DNA of 64,000 nt from a bacterium (GCA_018829445.1 JAHJTV010000073.1:124001-188000), one strand, 5' to 3'. Numbered from the stretch's first letter, positions 1-9,226 are shown. Notes: generated by a model from the sequence alone, not told the origin. Numbers and translations are program-made.

Positions 1-2
1 GC

Positions 3-1397
3 GTGGTTAAACCGGACGAGGGGCAGATTTTATGGCGCAATGAACCGGTTATCATTACCAATCCGGCATTCGCTCGCAAGCTGGGCATTGGTATGGTTTT
101 TCAACATTTTTCTCTATTTGAAACCCTGACAGTTGCCGAGAATATTGCCCTGGCGATGGATCATGAGAAAAATATTGCAAAACTATCAAACCGTATCGAA
201 GAGGTCTCCGAACAATATGGATTGCCATTGGATCCCAGGCGAATGGTGCATTCCCTCTCGGTAGGTCTCCGGCAACGTGTAGAGATAGTGCGCTGTTTAT
301 TGCAGAAACCCGAACTGCTGATCATGGATGAACCCACATCGGTGTTAACTCCCCAGGCTGTTACCAAAATGTTTGAAACCTTGAGGCGATTGTCCGCTGA
401 AGGATGCAGTATCCTCTATATCAGCCATAAACTGGATGAAATAAAAGAACTCTGCCATAAAGCCACTATCATCTGCGGCGGCAAAGTGACCGGTTATGCG
501 GAACCTGCAAAAGAGACCGCTTCCAGTCTGGCCAAGATGATGATTGGTCATGAGTTGCCTGTCTGTTCCCTGCCGGAACGGAAAGTTAAAGGTGAAATCC
601 GTCTGGAGGTGAAAAATCTCGTCAGTAAAGCGGATGATCGCTTTGGAACCGATCTTAAAAAGGTTTGCCTGCATGTCGAATCAGGAGAGATTTTGGGCAT
701 CGCCGGAATTTCCGGTAATGGACAACGCGAATTGATGGCCACTATTAGCGGAGAGAAAAGATCCGACAACAATGCAGGTATCATTATTTGCGGTGAACCA
801 GCCGGTCACTTGGACCCGGGTCAGAGGCGAGATTTGGGAATGGGATTTGTCCCCGAGGAAAGAATCGGCTGTGGTGCCGTACCGGGGATGTCGCTGGTGA
901 AAAACAGTTTGTTGACGGCTCACCGTATGGAGATGATACGCTATGGACTGATACAAACAAAAACAGTCGCCGGATTCACCAATAATTGTGTAACGGCGTT
1001 TAATGTCAAATATGGTCACATTGATGATCCTATTACCAGTCTGTCTGGGGGAAATCTACAAAAATTCATAACCGGACGGGAGATTACTCAGAATCCGAAA
1101 CTACTGATTCTGTCCCAGCCTACCTGGGGAGTGGATGTTGGCGCAGCCAATGTGATCCGCCAGGCAATCATTGAATTAAGAAACCAGGGTACCGCCGTTC
1201 TGGTCGTTTCCGAGGAGTTGGATGAATTGTTTGAGATCTGTGATCGTTTAGTCGTTATTGCTAAAGGGCATGTTTCGCCTTCAAAAAATGCAAATGAAAC
1301 CAGTAAGGAAGAAATCGGACTTTGGATGAGCGGGATGTTTCCCGGGGGGCCACTCGAAGGAAAAGAGAAAAATGGAAGAGTCACAACATATAATTGA
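3..1397 (+). CDS. Nucleoside/simple-sugar type ABC transporter ATPase (5' end outside window)
   Basis: This is a tandem-ATPase subunit of an inner-membrane importer of the NupO/YufO and RbsA/MglA type. The reading frame is open to the left edge, so the GTG at position 3 is probably internal and the first Walker A lies outside. In the visible part, domain 1 has the Q-loop (VFQHFSLF), the signature LSVGLRQRVEI and Walker B LLIMDEPTS. Domain 2 has a degenerate P-loop (GISGNGQRE, no Lys-Thr/Ser), the signature LSGGNLQKF and a degenerate Walker B (LLILSQPTWGVD). That asymmetry is usual for this family. Guanine deaminase lies downstream, which suggests a purine nucleoside or nucleobase substrate. 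The permease and lipoprotein genes are not in the window. It overlaps the next gene by 26 bp. Confidence 0.88.
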   Translation: MVKPDEGQILWRNEPVIITNPAFARKLGIGMVFQHFSLFETLTVAENIALAMDHEKNIAKLSNRIEEVSEQYGLPLDPRRMVHSLSVGLRQRVEIVRCLLQKPELLIMDEPTSVLTPQAVTKMFETLRRLSAEGCSILYISHKLDEIKELCHKATIICGGKVTGYAEPAKETASSLAKMMIGHELPVCSLPERKVKGEIRLEVKNLVSKADDRFGTDLKKVCLHVESGEILGIAGISGNGQRELMATISGEKRSDNNAGIIICGEPAGHLDPGQRRDLGMGFVPEERIGCGAVPGMSLVKNSLLTAHRMEMIRYGLIQTKTVAGFTNNCVTAFNVKYGHIDDPITSLSGGNLQKFITGREITQNPKLLILSQPTWGVDVGAANVIRQAIIELRNQGTAVLVVSEELDELFEICDRLVVIAKGHVSPSKNANETSKEEIGLWMSGMFPGGPLEGKEKNGRVTTYN

Positions 1398-2046
1398 AAT
1401 ACTAAAGCAGATGGCGGATGGCATTACCAACACCTTCGGGGATAATTGTGAGATCGCCATTCATGATTTAAGGGATATTACCCATTCTCTTGTTTATATA
1501 ACCGGAAATGTCACCAACCGTGAGATCGGGTCTCCGGTGACGGATGCCGTTATCAGGGAGATTGTAAAACATGGCAGCACAGTTAAGGATAAGTACTCTT
1601 TTAAGACCATCACCGAAGATGGCAGAGAGATAAAGTCAACCACTCTTTTTATACGCAATAAGAGTGGCGAAGTTATTGCGGCTTTATGCATAAATTTTGA
1701 TGTAACCGTCTACCTCAATGCCATGCAGGCTTTAGAGCAGTTTGCAGGTGTTATCAAGTCGAAAACCTCCGAGAAGATTTCAAAAAAAATTGCTTTTTCG
1801 GTTGATAATACCATTGAGGCCCTGTTTGAAGATGCGGTTGTTGAAATCGGGAAAAGACCGGCAACCATGAGTACGGATGAAAAGATAAACCTTGTCAGAA
1901 TTCTGGAGAGAAAAGGCGTTTTTCAGATCAAGGGTGTAGTTAATCAGGTAGCACTACAGTTGGGTGTTTCCAACTTTACTGTCTATAACTATTTGAAAAA
2001 AATACGGGCATCTGCCGGATCTTCCATTACCAGGGTATTAGGCTGA
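1372..2046 (+). CDS. YheO-like PAS/helix-turn-helix transcriptional regulator
   Basis: The 224-residue protein has the YheO layout. An N-terminal PAS-like sensor (about residues 8-120, with the typical 'AIHDLRDITHSLVYITGN' start and a 'TTLFIRNKSGEVIAALCINFD' strand pair, shown here in part) is followed by a C-terminal HTH of the HTH_22 type (about 165-215, ending in 'VSNFTVYNYLKKIR'). The family are cytoplasmic DNA-binding regulators; the ligand is generally unknown. The ATG lies inside the end of the ABC ATPase gene, so the two are translationally coupled, and guanine deaminase follows 46 bp later. I infer that it controls this purine uptake and deamination operon. Confidence 0.82.
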   Translation: MEESQHIIEILKQMADGITNTFGDNCEIAIHDLRDITHSLVYITGNVTNREIGSPVTDAVIREIVKHGSTVKDKYSFKTITEDGREIKSTTLFIRNKSGEVIAALCINFDVTVYLNAMQALEQFAGVIKSKTSEKISKKIAFSVDNTIEALFEDAVVEIGKRPATMSTDEKINLVRILERKGVFQIKGVVNQVALQLGVSNFTVYNYLKKIRASAGSSITRVLG

Positions 2047-2092
2047 CACCGGATCTTCCAGCGCAGATAAATCACGACAAGAAATCACTGAT

Positions 2093-3406
2093 ATGAGCGA
2101 CCGGAAACAAAGCACGATTGCCATTAAAGGCTCTGTTTTTCATTTTGTTGAGAATCCATTCAAAACAGATGAAGAACGAAGTTTTCAGTATTATGAAAAT
2201 GGAATGCTGGTTATTAAAGAGGGAAAGGTTCATGCGGTTGGCGCCTTTGCTGAAGAAAGCATCCGCCTTGAACCTGGTATTCAGGTGATTGATCATAGCG
2301 GGCACTTGATCATGCCCGGTTTTATCGATACACATCTGCACTATCCTCAAACGGATATCATCGCATCATACGGAAAGCAGCTGCTAGAGTGGCTGCAAAC
2401 CTATACATTTCCCCGTGAGGGGATGTTTAAGGATGCGGAATACGCCGAATCTGTCGCCGATTTCTTTTTTGATGAACTGCTAAGAAACGGAACCACAACT
2501 GCCCAGGTTATGGCAACCGTTCACAAACATTCTGCAGAGATTTTTTTTAGAAAAGCTCAAGAGAGAAATCTGAGAATGATTTCAGGTAAGGTGATGATGG
2601 ATCGCAATGCACCTGATTATCTGCTTGACTCTCCGGAAACCGGTTTTGAAGAGTCTTTGGAATTGATCGAAACCTGGCATAAAAAAGACCGTCTATTGTA
2701 TGCCGTATCTCCTCGTTTTGCCGTTACTTCCACCGGGGAGCAACTGAAAAAGTCCGCCGAACTGCTGAACTCCCGGCCTGATCTCTATTTCCAGACACAT
2801 CTCTCCGAGAACAGGGCTGAGGTTGCTCTGATTGCAGAGCTGTTTCCATGGAGCAAAGACTATCTTGATGTGTATGATAAATTTGGATTGATCAATGAAA
2901 GAGCAACCTTCGCCCATTCAATTCATCTTGAGGATAAAAACTATCAAAGACTATCTGAATTGAAGGCAGCGGTTTCCTTTTGCCCGACTTCAAACCTGTT
3001 TATTGGAAGCGGACTGTTTGATCTGGAAAAGATCACAATGGCCAGGATCAAACTGGGCATGGGAACCGATGTGGGAGGGGGTACCAGCTTTTCAATGTTA
3101 AAAACCCTGGGCGACGCCTACAAAGTCTTACAACTAAAGGGTCAGAAGCTCTCGGCTCTTCAGGCTTTTTATCTGGCGACTCTGGGAGGCGCGGGATCGT
3201 TGTGTCTGGAAGACAAAATTGGAAATTTTCTGCCCGGAAAAGAAGCTGACTTCCTGGTTATGGATTTTAATACCACACCTCTGATGCAGAGACGTATGGC
3301 TGAAGCAAGCTCCCTGCAGGAAAAGTTGTTTATTGCCATGATTCTTGGAGACGACCGCAACATCAAAGCAACATATATAATGGGTGAAAAGGTGCACGGG
3401 GATTAA
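2093..3406 (+). CDS. guaD: Guanine deaminase
   Basis: A metal-dependent amidohydrolase that converts guanine to xanthine and ammonia in the cytoplasm. At 437 residues it is full length for the family. Visible hallmarks are the Zn-binding 'GFIDTHLHYPQ' motif (about residues 75-85) followed by the guanine-deaminase-specific 'LLEWLQTYTFPRE', the 'QTHLSEN' and 'FAHSIHLED' histidine motifs, the catalytic-Asp region 'MGTDVGGGTSFSM', and a C-terminal 'PGKEADFLVMDF' strand. It follows the ABC ATPase and the YheO regulator on the same strand. The product xanthine would be the natural substrate of the molybdenum hydroxylase whose maturation genes lie next door. Confidence 0.95.
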   Translation: MSDRKQSTIAIKGSVFHFVENPFKTDEERSFQYYENGMLVIKEGKVHAVGAFAEESIRLEPGIQVIDHSGHLIMPGFIDTHLHYPQTDIIASYGKQLLEWLQTYTFPREGMFKDAEYAESVADFFFDELLRNGTTTAQVMATVHKHSAEIFFRKAQERNLRMISGKVMMDRNAPDYLLDSPETGFEESLELIETWHKKDRLLYAVSPRFAVTSTGEQLKKSAELLNSRPDLYFQTHLSENRAEVALIAELFPWSKDYLDVYDKFGLINERATFAHSIHLEDKNYQRLSELKAAVSFCPTSNLFIGSGLFDLEKITMARIKLGMGTDVGGGTSFSMLKTLGDAYKVLQLKGQKLSALQAFYLATLGGAGSLCLEDKIGNFLPGKEADFLVMDFNTTPLMQRRMAEASSLQEKLFIAMILGDDRNIKATYIMGEKVHGD

Positions 3407-3411
3407 ATCCG

Positions 3412-4194
3412 TTAAGGTTTGACAGCAAGGAATCTGGCGGTTTTGAATGAACAGATTATTATCAAATCCACCAAACCCATTTGCCGGTTTTGGTTGATAA
3501 CCTCATCAGCGATTAACATCCCCTGTTCTTCCCCCCTGGCATCATCGGCCTTGTTAAGTAGGACGATTTTAAGACTTTGTTGAGGTATCCCCTTGAATAA
3601 CCCCTGCGGGGAGGATATTAACGAAGCGCAGGCACTACTGTCTATTGTTCCATCGATTGGGACTCCTGTTAATTCTGAAAAAATCGAGGCTCGATGGACA
3701 GAAGAGTCATTGAGGGGCAATCCGAGGCAGTCAAGCCCAATCACTCCAATGGCAATATCTGTGGCATCAGGAACAACCGGTTCATGGTCGGCTGGAGCTT
3801 TGATGGGTTTTTGACTGGAACCGTCAGCTTCGACCAGAATAATATCAAACAACTTTCTGTTACCTATTTGGTCAACAAACCGGGGCGGGAATCCGATCAG
3901 TTTTTGATTCTTTTTATCTTCCTCACTGGCAGCTATTACCAGATCTTTGGAAATCATGACCGTATTTAAAACAGAATCCGCGGGGCCCACAAACAGTCTC
4001 TGATTTTTTCGACCTTCGAATGCCGGGTGAAAAATTTTTGTGGTGGTCGTAAACAGCACCGTTTGACTCCTGGCCAGGTACTCTTTTGCCAGGTGATAGA
4101 TGACGGTCGTTTTTCCTCCGGCACCCACAAAAGAGAGAATGGAAGATTTAGTAGGAGGCAGGTGGTCGATGATCTGTTTGGCGACTGTATCCAT
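3412..4194 (-). CDS. yqeC: Selenium-dependent hydroxylase accessory protein YqeC
   Basis: The 260-residue protein begins with a P-loop (SFVGAGGKTTVIYHLA, about residues 20-35) followed by 'VLFTTTTKIFHP', the recognisable N-terminus of the YqeC family. It then has 'DIILVEADGSSQKPIKAPADHEPVVP', given here in part. YqeC proteins are linked by gene context to selenium-dependent molybdenum hydroxylases; their biochemical step is not firmly established. The gene is transcribed with mocA, 15 bp upstream, and ends a few bases from the convergent guaD stop. This supports a selenium-dependent xanthine or purine hydroxylase in the organism, although none is encoded in this window. Confidence 0.88.
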   Translation of the reverse strand: MDTVAKQIIDHLPPTKSSILSFVGAGGKTTVIYHLAKEYLARSQTVLFTTTTKIFHPAFEGRKNQRLFVGPADSVLNTVMISKDLVIAASEEDKKNQKLIGFPPRFVDQIGNRKLFDIILVEADGSSQKPIKAPADHEPVVPDATDIAIGVIGLDCLGLPLNDSSVHRASIFSELTGVPIDGTIDSSACASLISSPQGLFKGIPQQSLKIVLLNKADDARGEEQGMLIADEVINQNRQMGLVDLIIICSFKTARFLAVKP

Positions 4195-4209
4195 CTTTCG
4201 GGAAATTTG

Positions 4210-4830
4210 CTAAGATTGAAGCAATTGTTGATAGTCATCCGGAGTGTCAATATCGATATGAATTCCCTTGTCCGGTACCTCTAAAAAAGAAATATCGTTT
4301 TTATGATGATCAAAAAGGGAGCGACCGCCGGTATCACCTTTAATCCTTTTAAGATCCTCAAACAGCTTTCTGTCTATTAATACAGGATTGCCTCTCCGGC
4401 CATTTTCTACTGGAACAATGATACCGGCTCTGGTCTTCCGGTAACGTTCAAGAATGGTTCGGATCAAATCGGGAGTAACTAACGGTTGATCAGACAATAG
4501 AAACAGGGCAGCATTCTGGTTTTCAGATACACCTGATAAACCCGCTCTAATGGATGAGCTTTGGCCTTCGGCATGGTTTTTATTCACGATTACCCTGACA
4601 CCGGAGAAGTCTGTGGTTTGAAGAATCAATTCTCTTTTATGACCTAATACAACTATGGTTTCATCAAGGACTGAAGATGTGGCAGCATCTACCACGGTTT
4701 GCAGCAAGGTTTTCCCTTTATACTTGAGCAATTGCTTAGGACGTCCCATACGGGAGCTGATGCCTGCCGCCAGAATAATCCCGGAGACTTTTGGAACATT
4801 TGGTGTTGAAATGCTGATATCAGGTTCCAT
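4210..4830 (-). CDS. mocA: Molybdenum cofactor cytidylyltransferase / MobA-like NTP transferase
   Basis: The 206-residue protein is a nucleotidyltransferase of the MocA/YgfJ type. It has the signature 'ILAAGISSRMGRPKQLL' (about residues 19-35), a 'LFLLSDQPLVTPDLI' metal/nucleotide motif and 'GRRGNPVLI'. Family members attach CMP to molybdopterin to make the dinucleotide cofactor used by xanthine-dehydrogenase-family hydroxylases. The YgfJ subgroup travels with selenium-dependent hydroxylases, as here next to yqeC. It is the first gene of the leftward mocA-yqeC pair. A 14-bp perfect palindrome lies 36 bp upstream of its ATG. The exact nucleotide used (CTP or GTP) cannot be read from the sequence. 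Confidence 0.85.
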   Translation of the reverse strand: MEPDISISTPNVPKVSGIILAAGISSRMGRPKQLLKYKGKTLLQTVVDAATSSVLDETIVVLGHKRELILQTTDFSGVRVIVNKNHAEGQSSSIRAGLSGVSENQNAALFLLSDQPLVTPDLIRTILERYRKTRAGIIVPVENGRRGNPVLIDRKLFEDLKRIKGDTGGRSLFDHHKNDISFLEVPDKGIHIDIDTPDDYQQLLQS

Positions 4831-4865
4831 AAGCGAATATTACCATCGACTAAAAGGTGTTAGTT

Positions 4866-4899
4866 TTTTTACACTGAATGGAGCTATTCAGTGTAAAAA
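4866..4899. promoter_or_regulatory. Perfect 14-bp inverted repeat upstream of mocA
   Basis: TTTTTACACTGAAT at 4866-4879 and ATTCAGTGTAAAAA at 4886-4899 are exact reverse complements separated by six bases. The element lies in the divergent region between mocA (leftward) and xdhC (rightward). It could be a regulator-binding palindrome (core ACTGAAT-N6-ATTCAGT) or a bidirectional hairpin with T/A flanks. The upstream position favours an operator; this is inference. Confidence 0.5.
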
Positions 4900-5279
4900 G
4901 CATTGTAGATTATTGTACTGAATTATTAGGCTTTAGAATAGCTCGAACATTAAATGCATCTAGTGTCAAGCTGGACTTAATCCCATAAAACCCGCAGATA
5001 AGCATATTTTGCCAAGAGCAGGGAGAAGGGGGTTACATCCCCGCCAGAATGTACTCAAAGGCGGCCACTTAGCATCGCTCAACCGTTTTAAACGTGGGTT
5101 TTGCATTGGAAATAGACTCATGCTGTGTAACTGCAAACAGAATAGTCTCATTCTGTTTGTAGGAAAGAAAACAACTAAAATAGGAACCATTTACCTGTCA
5201 TGTATCGCCCATTATGGCGGAGCCAATACGATAATTACCGTTTTATTCAACAATAGTCGATTCTCAAAAGGAAAACAAG
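4900..5279. other. Divergent intergenic region, possible mobile-element relic
   Basis: This stretch separates the leftward mocA-yqeC pair from the rightward xdhC gene. I see no convincing gene; the 74-95 codon open frames here have no recognisable features. A 'tactgaattattag' motif at about 4916 recurs near 9437, and the phrases 'gcgggttttat' and 'agcttgac' (read on the minus strand, about 4967-4995) recur near 9386-9426. It may contain remnants of a small repeat. The xdhC promoter presumably lies here, and a purine-rich stretch just before 5280 could serve as its ribosome binding site. Confidence 0.35.
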
Positions 5280-6326
5280 ATGGTGGAACTGCTTGATCAG
5301 ATTCTGAAAATGCTAAAACAATCAGAGCCGGTTACTCTAGCTACGGTTGTTCAACACAGCGGATCAACACCCAGGGGAGCCGGTACCCGCTTTATTATCA
5401 GACAAGATGGAACAACCATGGGGACCATAGGCGGTGGATTGGTTGAAGCGGAGGTAATAGAAGCAGCAAAAACCGTGTTTGCAAGCCGTGCAGCGATTAT
5501 TCATCACCATGATATGACCCAACAGCATCTAACCTCCAAGTCCATGATTTGTGGTGGAGATATGACTGTTCTGATCGAACTGTTGTCTCCATCCGAGGAT
5601 GCCTTGGAATTTTATCAATCTCTCCACCATGCCTATCAGAACCGAAAGCAATCCCTGTTTGTTATCAAAATGGATTCAAGGGGTGGGAATGGCTGTAACA
5701 CTACCCATACTTTGATCAACAAAAATGGTGAGCATTTGGCGGGTTCTGTTTTGGAAAATGACGTAATCGAGCAGCTTAAAAACGGTGTTTTTAAACAATC
5801 GACCCCGGTTATGATTAATACGGAGGCAGCTGAATACTGGGTAGAATCGCTTGTTTTCCCGAACAGACTTTATCTTTTCGGGGCCGGGCATGTTTCCAGA
5901 CCAACGGCACGACTGGGAGCAACAACCGGGTTTCAGACCATGGTAGTGGATGACAGAGCTGATCTTCTGTCGCGTCAGTATTTTGATGAATCGGTTGAGC
6001 TTGTCTTTGTTGACAGTTTTGAGAACTGTCTGGAGAAAATACCGGTCGATCCTGACAGTTTCCTGGTAATTCTAACCAGGGGACATACTTTTGACAGAAT
6101 GGTATTATCCCAGGCGTTAAGAACAGAAGCCATGTACATCGGCATGATCGGTAGTAAACGAAAACGAAATGCGATTTTTAATCATCTGTTGGAAGAGGGG
6201 TTCACACAGTTGGATCTGGATCGGGTACATAGTCCCATTGGTCTTGCTATCGGGGCGGAAACCCCGGAAGAGATCGCCATCAGCATCGTTGCAGAACTAA
6301 TCAGCACTCGTGCAAATCACAGGTAA
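5280..6326 (+). CDS. xdhC: XdhC/CoxI family molybdenum hydroxylase maturation protein
   Basis: The 348-residue protein has the two XdhC parts. An N-terminal XdhC_CoxI domain (about 1-95) contains 'VVQHSGSTPRGAGTRF' and 'MGTIGGGLVEAEV', with an 'MICGGDMTVLIE' cysteine segment. A C-terminal Rossmann domain (about 195-345) starts with 'LYLFGAGHVSRPTARLG' and has 'VILTRGHTFD' and 'MIGSKRKR'. XdhC proteins bind and sulfurate the molybdenum cofactor before insertion into xanthine-dehydrogenase-type enzymes. Its position next to yqeC, mocA and guaD fits purine catabolism. It could equally serve another hydroxylase encoded elsewhere. Confidence 0.9.
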   Translation: MVELLDQILKMLKQSEPVTLATVVQHSGSTPRGAGTRFIIRQDGTTMGTIGGGLVEAEVIEAAKTVFASRAAIIHHHDMTQQHLTSKSMICGGDMTVLIELLSPSEDALEFYQSLHHAYQNRKQSLFVIKMDSRGGNGCNTTHTLINKNGEHLAGSVLENDVIEQLKNGVFKQSTPVMINTEAAEYWVESLVFPNRLYLFGAGHVSRPTARLGATTGFQTMVVDDRADLLSRQYFDESVELVFVDSFENCLEKIPVDPDSFLVILTRGHTFDRMVLSQALRTEAMYIGMIGSKRKRNAIFNHLLEEGFTQLDLDRVHSPIGLAIGAETPEEIAISIVAELISTRANHR

Positions 6327-6346
6327 CTTCCCCTGCAATTCAAAGA

Positions 6347-6380
6347 CCTTTCCCATTGGTGTCTGTCAAAATGGGGAAGG
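6347..6380 (+). terminator. Hairpin after xdhC, possible terminator
   Basis: CCTTTCCCATT (6347-6357) pairs with AATGGGGAAGG (6370-6380), one G-U pair, across a 12-base loop. It lies 20 bp after the xdhC stop. There is no clean T-tract, so an intrinsic terminator is only possible. Confidence 0.4.
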
Positions 6381-6577
6381 CTTCCGTGGTAAAAAATCTC
6401 TATATTTCAAGTTGTTAGAAGATTGATCTACCTGATTGTTCACTATTAAATTGATGCCTTCAATTAAAGCTTTCTTGTAAAATACCGATAAAAATAATAA
6501 AGTTAAGGTAAACAATTTATGGGCAGGAATTCTTGCATTCATATAAAACGAGGGCAGATCATTTACTGTTTAATATC

Positions 6578-7576
6578 ATGAGAAGAAAGCAAAAGACATT
6601 CAGATACTTAATACTATCAGTTTGGATTGTCCTGGGATGGTCTTCCTTGATAAACAGTCAGGTGGTGACACCTTCATTGAATCCGACAACCCCTGTTTAC
6701 CTTTCAGCAGCAGCTGGCTGGCGATCTACTCCCAGCGTCGGTTTGACCTATTACGATCGAATAGGCAGTCGAACATATGATGGAGAGAACGTATACGAAT
6801 TCAGCTCAACCGGTTATTCTGCCGATCTGAATTTTGGAATAGGAGAACGTCTGGCATTTAGCGGACATTTTTTAGGGGACAAGACCACCGTTGAGAAAGA
6901 TGAGTATTACGAAGGCAAAATCAACCTGGAAAGCTCGGAAAGCCAGTTAAATCTGACACTTTCCCATGAAGGGTTCGCCATTTTCGGTTTAGGTATGCGC
7001 AGTCACATCAACAAAGAATATATTGATGATACCTACCAGAATGAAACCACAACTGAAGCGACTACCATTCCCAGTATGTCCATAAAACTGGGGAGTTTTT
7101 ATTTTGGAGGGGGCGTTGAGATTGTCAAGGAGAGTAGCACCTATATGGTAAATAATCACTGGATCAACACCGTTGTTGGGCTGGCGTTTATGTCGGAGAA
7201 AAACGAAGGATTGATGTTTCGGGTGGAAGTGTCTGCGGTAAACTCTCCGGAAGCAAATGCGACAGCCAAACAGGATCTTGAAGCCAGTGACCATAGCCAG
7301 ACCAATACGACTCGATTTGGTCTTGATATGCAATATAAAGGTTTGGTCTTTGAGGCTTTTACCGTAAACAAGAGAGAAAGCACGGAAGTTTACGACGAAA
7401 CAACCGATTCCTCCATCAGTGAAATCCAGACAATAAAAACCCAGCTTGGATTTTTAATTGCCCCGGAAAAGGGTATTGTGCTGGGATTTCATTTTATAGC
7501 TGACCAGGTCAGCCATATCTATACCGATAAGTTAGATTCTTTCCAAATCTCATTGGCATATAATTTCGGGCTGTAG
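6578..7576 (+). CDS. Exported protein, probable outer-membrane beta-barrel
   Basis: I chose the ATG at 6578 rather than the TTG at 6533, because from here the protein (332 residues) starts with a clean signal peptide: MRRKQK followed by a hydrophobic core (about 8-27) and a small-residue cleavage zone near 'LINSQ'. The mature part is a run of alternating-polarity strands rich in Gly, Tyr and Ser ('YLSAAAGWRSTPSVGLTYYD', 'LAFSGHFLGDK', 'GFAIFGLGMRSHI'), ending in 'FQISLAYNFGL', a typical last barrel strand. I do not recognise the family. It stands alone between xdhC and the convergent DUF2079 gene. Confidence 0.65.
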   Translation: MRRKQKTFRYLILSVWIVLGWSSLINSQVVTPSLNPTTPVYLSAAAGWRSTPSVGLTYYDRIGSRTYDGENVYEFSSTGYSADLNFGIGERLAFSGHFLGDKTTVEKDEYYEGKINLESSESQLNLTLSHEGFAIFGLGMRSHINKEYIDDTYQNETTTEATTIPSMSIKLGSFYFGGGVEIVKESSTYMVNNHWINTVVGLAFMSEKNEGLMFRVEVSAVNSPEANATAKQDLEASDHSQTNTTRFGLDMQYKGLVFEAFTVNKRESTEVYDETTDSSISEIQTIKTQLGFLIAPEKGIVLGFHFIADQVSHIYTDKLDSFQISLAYNFGL

Positions 7577-7615
7577 TCTATTTTGCCAAAAGCAAACATA
7601 TCTTCCGGGCAGGCG

Positions 7616-9226
7616 CTAATATTCAATGTTCTTAAAAATCAATAGTTGCTCATACCCTTCAATCTCCTGGTACTGCTTGGAGTTTTTGAGATTCTTGACA
7701 CAGCCTTCGAAATTGCCAAGATTGTAGGTGCCAACCCCTTTGGCCAGGACAATGTAATCAATCACCGGCTCCTCTCCTATTGCGTCCATGATAGATGTGC
7801 GGTTTTCCTCCAGACAATTCTCTCCCTTTTGAGAAGCGAATACCTGAACGTTTCTTCGGTTGAAATGGATTCCTAACACATCCAGAACGGCGAATCGTTT
7901 CGATTTAGGGATAACCTGGTCAAATTTTTTGATTTCACGTATCGTTGCGAAATGGTTTGCCTTTGGGAGGGATTCCCTGATAAACCGCAGATTGCTTTTT
8001 GGGAGCAAACCCAGGAGAAAGAGAAAACCAACCACCAGAACTGCTTGAACCCAACGGCGTCGACCATATTGATGCCACATCCTTTTTAAAGGAAGATCGC
8101 GCAATGCAAGGATAGTGGCGATAAACAGCAGGCAAGAGGCAACATCATCATAATGATAGTGACTCGAATACATGGTGGCCGAGGATGAAATCAGGTTGAT
8201 CCCAACGGCGGGACCAGCCATGATTCCATAGCGCCAATATATCAAAGGCAAAAAAGCAAAAGGTAATAATAAGGCAAGGCCATATTTAGCTTTCAAATCC
8301 AGATCCTTCCAGGGAACAACGCCTGGCCGCCAGGTCTCTTTATAATCTCTTGCCCATGGCATCACCTGTTCCATTATCAGGTACAGGGCCAAAATTCCCA
8401 GGAGAATCAAAAAAACTCCCAGTTTCTTTCTGGGAGTTGACAGGAGCAGGTAACAACCAAAGCCGATCCAGACACTGGCTAAGTGCTCTTTGAAGCCAAG
8501 CAAAAAGACCATTGTTATTCCGAATCGCAACCAATTCTCCTTTTGGAGACATAAGAATGCATAAAAGATAAAGGGCAATGACAGGCATGATCCCTGGAAT
8601 TCATAGCGGACACTGTTGATGATCGGTTTATACAGGAATAACCAGAGGATGATCAATACCAAAGCCCACTGCCTGGCTTGGGAGGTAGGGAGGTTCTCTT
8701 CACACAATTTCCAGATAAACCAGGTACAAGCCAGGAAGGAAAATACCTTTAAAAACATCAACCAGTGAGGATGGGGGATGATTTTGTAAAGAGGACTGAT
8801 GAACACAAGATTGATGTTAAAATGATTGGCCAGGAAATTAACATTATGGAAGGAGGAAAAAAACTCGCCATGGGAGAGGTTATAAACAATATTATGGTAA
8901 ATTCCGGCGTCAAACGTGTGATAGTTGAAAGAGTAATATTTTAGAATGACATAAAATACCCAGAACAAGCAGTTTAATAGGATAAAGATCAAAACCGCTT
9001 TCCTGCCTTTTGAAGTAAACCACAAAAAGCCTCTGTTCAGGCTCTCTTCGACTGTGATAGCGAATTTACCCCGAATAACCAGGTTGATGGAATAGGAAAA
9101 CCAGATTAGTGCAGGAATCCAATAGGTGTCAAAACCGGCTAATCCAATCCACCATGTCAGCAGAATAAGTCCTGTTAAGATTGAAAAAACTCGGATTTGG
9201 CTATTTAGTGTGTGTGGTTTGGTCAT
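7616..9226 (-). CDS. DUF2079-type polytopic membrane protein
   Basis: This 536-residue inner-membrane protein has about ten or more hydrophobic segments and a C-terminal soluble tail. It carries the DUF2079 hallmark after the first segments: 'NYHTFDAGIYHNIVYNLSHG', then 'FLANHFNINLVFISPLY', and later 'SSATMYSSHYHYDDVASCL'. DUF2079 proteins resemble GT-C glycosyltransferases (dolichyl-phosphate-sugar users), but their substrates are unknown. Nearby genes encode a PAP2 phosphatase, two GT2 polyprenyl-phosphate glycosyltransferases and a flippase-like protein. A role in sugar transfer to an envelope lipid or glycan is a reasonable inference. Confidence 0.8.
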   Translation of the reverse strand: MTKPHTLNSQIRVFSILTGLILLTWWIGLAGFDTYWIPALIWFSYSINLVIRGKFAITVEESLNRGFLWFTSKGRKAVLIFILLNCLFWVFYVILKYYSFNYHTFDAGIYHNIVYNLSHGEFFSSFHNVNFLANHFNINLVFISPLYKIIPHPHWLMFLKVFSFLACTWFIWKLCEENLPTSQARQWALVLIILWLFLYKPIINSVRYEFQGSCLSLPFIFYAFLCLQKENWLRFGITMVFLLGFKEHLASVWIGFGCYLLLSTPRKKLGVFLILLGILALYLIMEQVMPWARDYKETWRPGVVPWKDLDLKAKYGLALLLPFAFLPLIYWRYGIMAGPAVGINLISSSATMYSSHYHYDDVASCLLFIATILALRDLPLKRMWHQYGRRRWVQAVLVVGFLFLLGLLPKSNLRFIRESLPKANHFATIREIKKFDQVIPKSKRFAVLDVLGIHFNRRNVQVFASQKGENCLEENRTSIMDAIGEEPVIDYIVLAKGVGTYNLGNFEGCVKNLKNSKQYQEIEGYEQLLIFKNIEY

